From Candidatus Omnitrophota bacterium (GTDB lineage Bacteria; Omnitrophota; Gorgyraeia; Gygaellales; Profunditerraquicolaceae): 6,654 bases of DNA. How positions within the stretch are numbered: the stretch's first letter is position 1; every line of letters begins with the position of its first letter. The translations under genes and the position numbers were made by a program. Of the stretch, positions 6,466 to 6,654 are shown piece after piece. The notes beneath the pieces are model-generated. The model was not told the DNA's origin and searched no databases. It worked only from the letters and a program-made list of their open reading frames with translations. Where the stretch lies: the NCBI GenBank assembly GCA_028714055.1, contig JAQTNB010000068.1:1-6654 (forward strand), read 5' to 3'.

Positions 6466-6654
6466 ATGCGAAAACGGATAGTGCTTCTTGTTTTAGCGGT
6501 AGTATCGGTTTTTATCCTATGTGAAATAAGCGCTTATGCGCAGCAAGGCGGCGGCAAGCGCGGCGGCGGACAGCAAGGGGGCGGCAAAGGCGGCGGACAG
6601 CAGACAGGCCAAAGGCGCGATAGAGATAACAATCCTCCGGGCAAAGCAGGCGGC
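6466..6654 (+). CDS. Small secreted Gly/Gln/Lys-repeat protein, 3' partial
   Basis: 63 codons, open at the window end, so the total length is unknown. Residues 1-25 form a clear signal peptide: basic RKR, then hydrophobic IVLLVLAVVSVFILC, then an AYA-Q cleavage site. The mature part begins QQGGGK and contains two near-identical QQGGGK-type units (26-35 and 36-44), then QQTGQRRDRDNNPPGKAGG; it is glycine-rich, basic and probably disordered. I do not recognise a family. It has its own promoter and a strong ribosome-binding site, suggesting substantial expression apart from the CHASE2 gene upstream. Its Q/G/K bias resembles the tail of the FecR protein, so a periplasmic or surface role is plausible; it could also be a leader for a larger domain beyond the window edge. 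Confidence 0.75.
   Translation, partial: MRKRIVLLVLAVVSVFILCEISAYAQQGGGKRGGGQQGGGKGGGQQTGQRRDRDNNPPGKAGG
6541..6603 (+). repeat. In-gene tandem repeat encoding QQGGGK(R)GGG units
   Basis: A 30-base unit (6541-6570) is followed by a 27-base unit (6571-6597) differing by a missing Arg codon and a few third-position changes, then CAGCAG (6598-6603) starting a third unit that does not continue. The silent changes suggest selection on the protein repeat, or an older duplication. Confidence 0.75.

Noticed and set aside
1..6654. CRISPR array, tRNA, rRNA, insertion sequence or phage genes
   Set aside because: No regularly spaced repeats, cloverleaf-like segments, transposase motifs or phage proteins were seen on either strand.

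Overview
This window is about 6.65 kb of moderately GC-rich bacterial DNA with every convincing gene on the + strand. It looks like a chromosomal segment from a Gram-negative-type, probably anaerobic and little-studied lineage. A hydrogenase-related membrane complex next to a FecR/CHASE2/PP2C module would fit Candidatus Omnitrophota or a neighbouring phylum. That placement is a low-to-moderate confidence impression from gene content; nothing in the window (such as an rRNA) fixes the taxonomy.

Region 1 (about 1-3185) reads as the end of an operon. It holds a large subunit with fused NuoC-like and NuoD-like domains (5' end outside the window), a NuoB-like iron-sulfur small subunit that overlaps it by 4 bases, and a radical SAM protein with a C-terminal helix-hairpin-helix. 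The large subunit is clearly of the group 4 [NiFe]-hydrogenase type, but all four cysteines that should hold the NiFe site are replaced, as is the conserved glutamate near it. The small subunit keeps its four cluster cysteines. The pair therefore looks like part of an 'energy-converting hydrogenase-related' (Ehr-type) complex rather than an active hydrogenase. The radical SAM protein resembles the family annotated as putative DNA modification/repair and linked elsewhere to a uracil-DNA-glycosylase-like partner; that partner is not in the window.

Region 2 (3186-3373) is a non-coding regulatory stretch. It has a good sigma-70-type promoter with a small palindrome in its spacer, then a GC-rich palindromic leader able to form two mutually exclusive hairpins.

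Region 3 (3374-6382) is a two-gene operon: a secreted FecR-domain protein with a long basic Q/K/P/G-rich tail, then a membrane protein with a periplasmic CHASE2 sensor domain, three transmembrane helices and a cytoplasmic SpoIIE/RsbU-type PP2C phosphatase domain. Together they look like an envelope-sensing pair that feeds a partner-switching (anti-sigma antagonist) pathway, although no STAS or anti-sigma kinase gene is visible.

Region 4 (6383-6654) holds a second promoter and the start of a small secreted protein with Gly/Gln/Lys repeats, cut by the window end.
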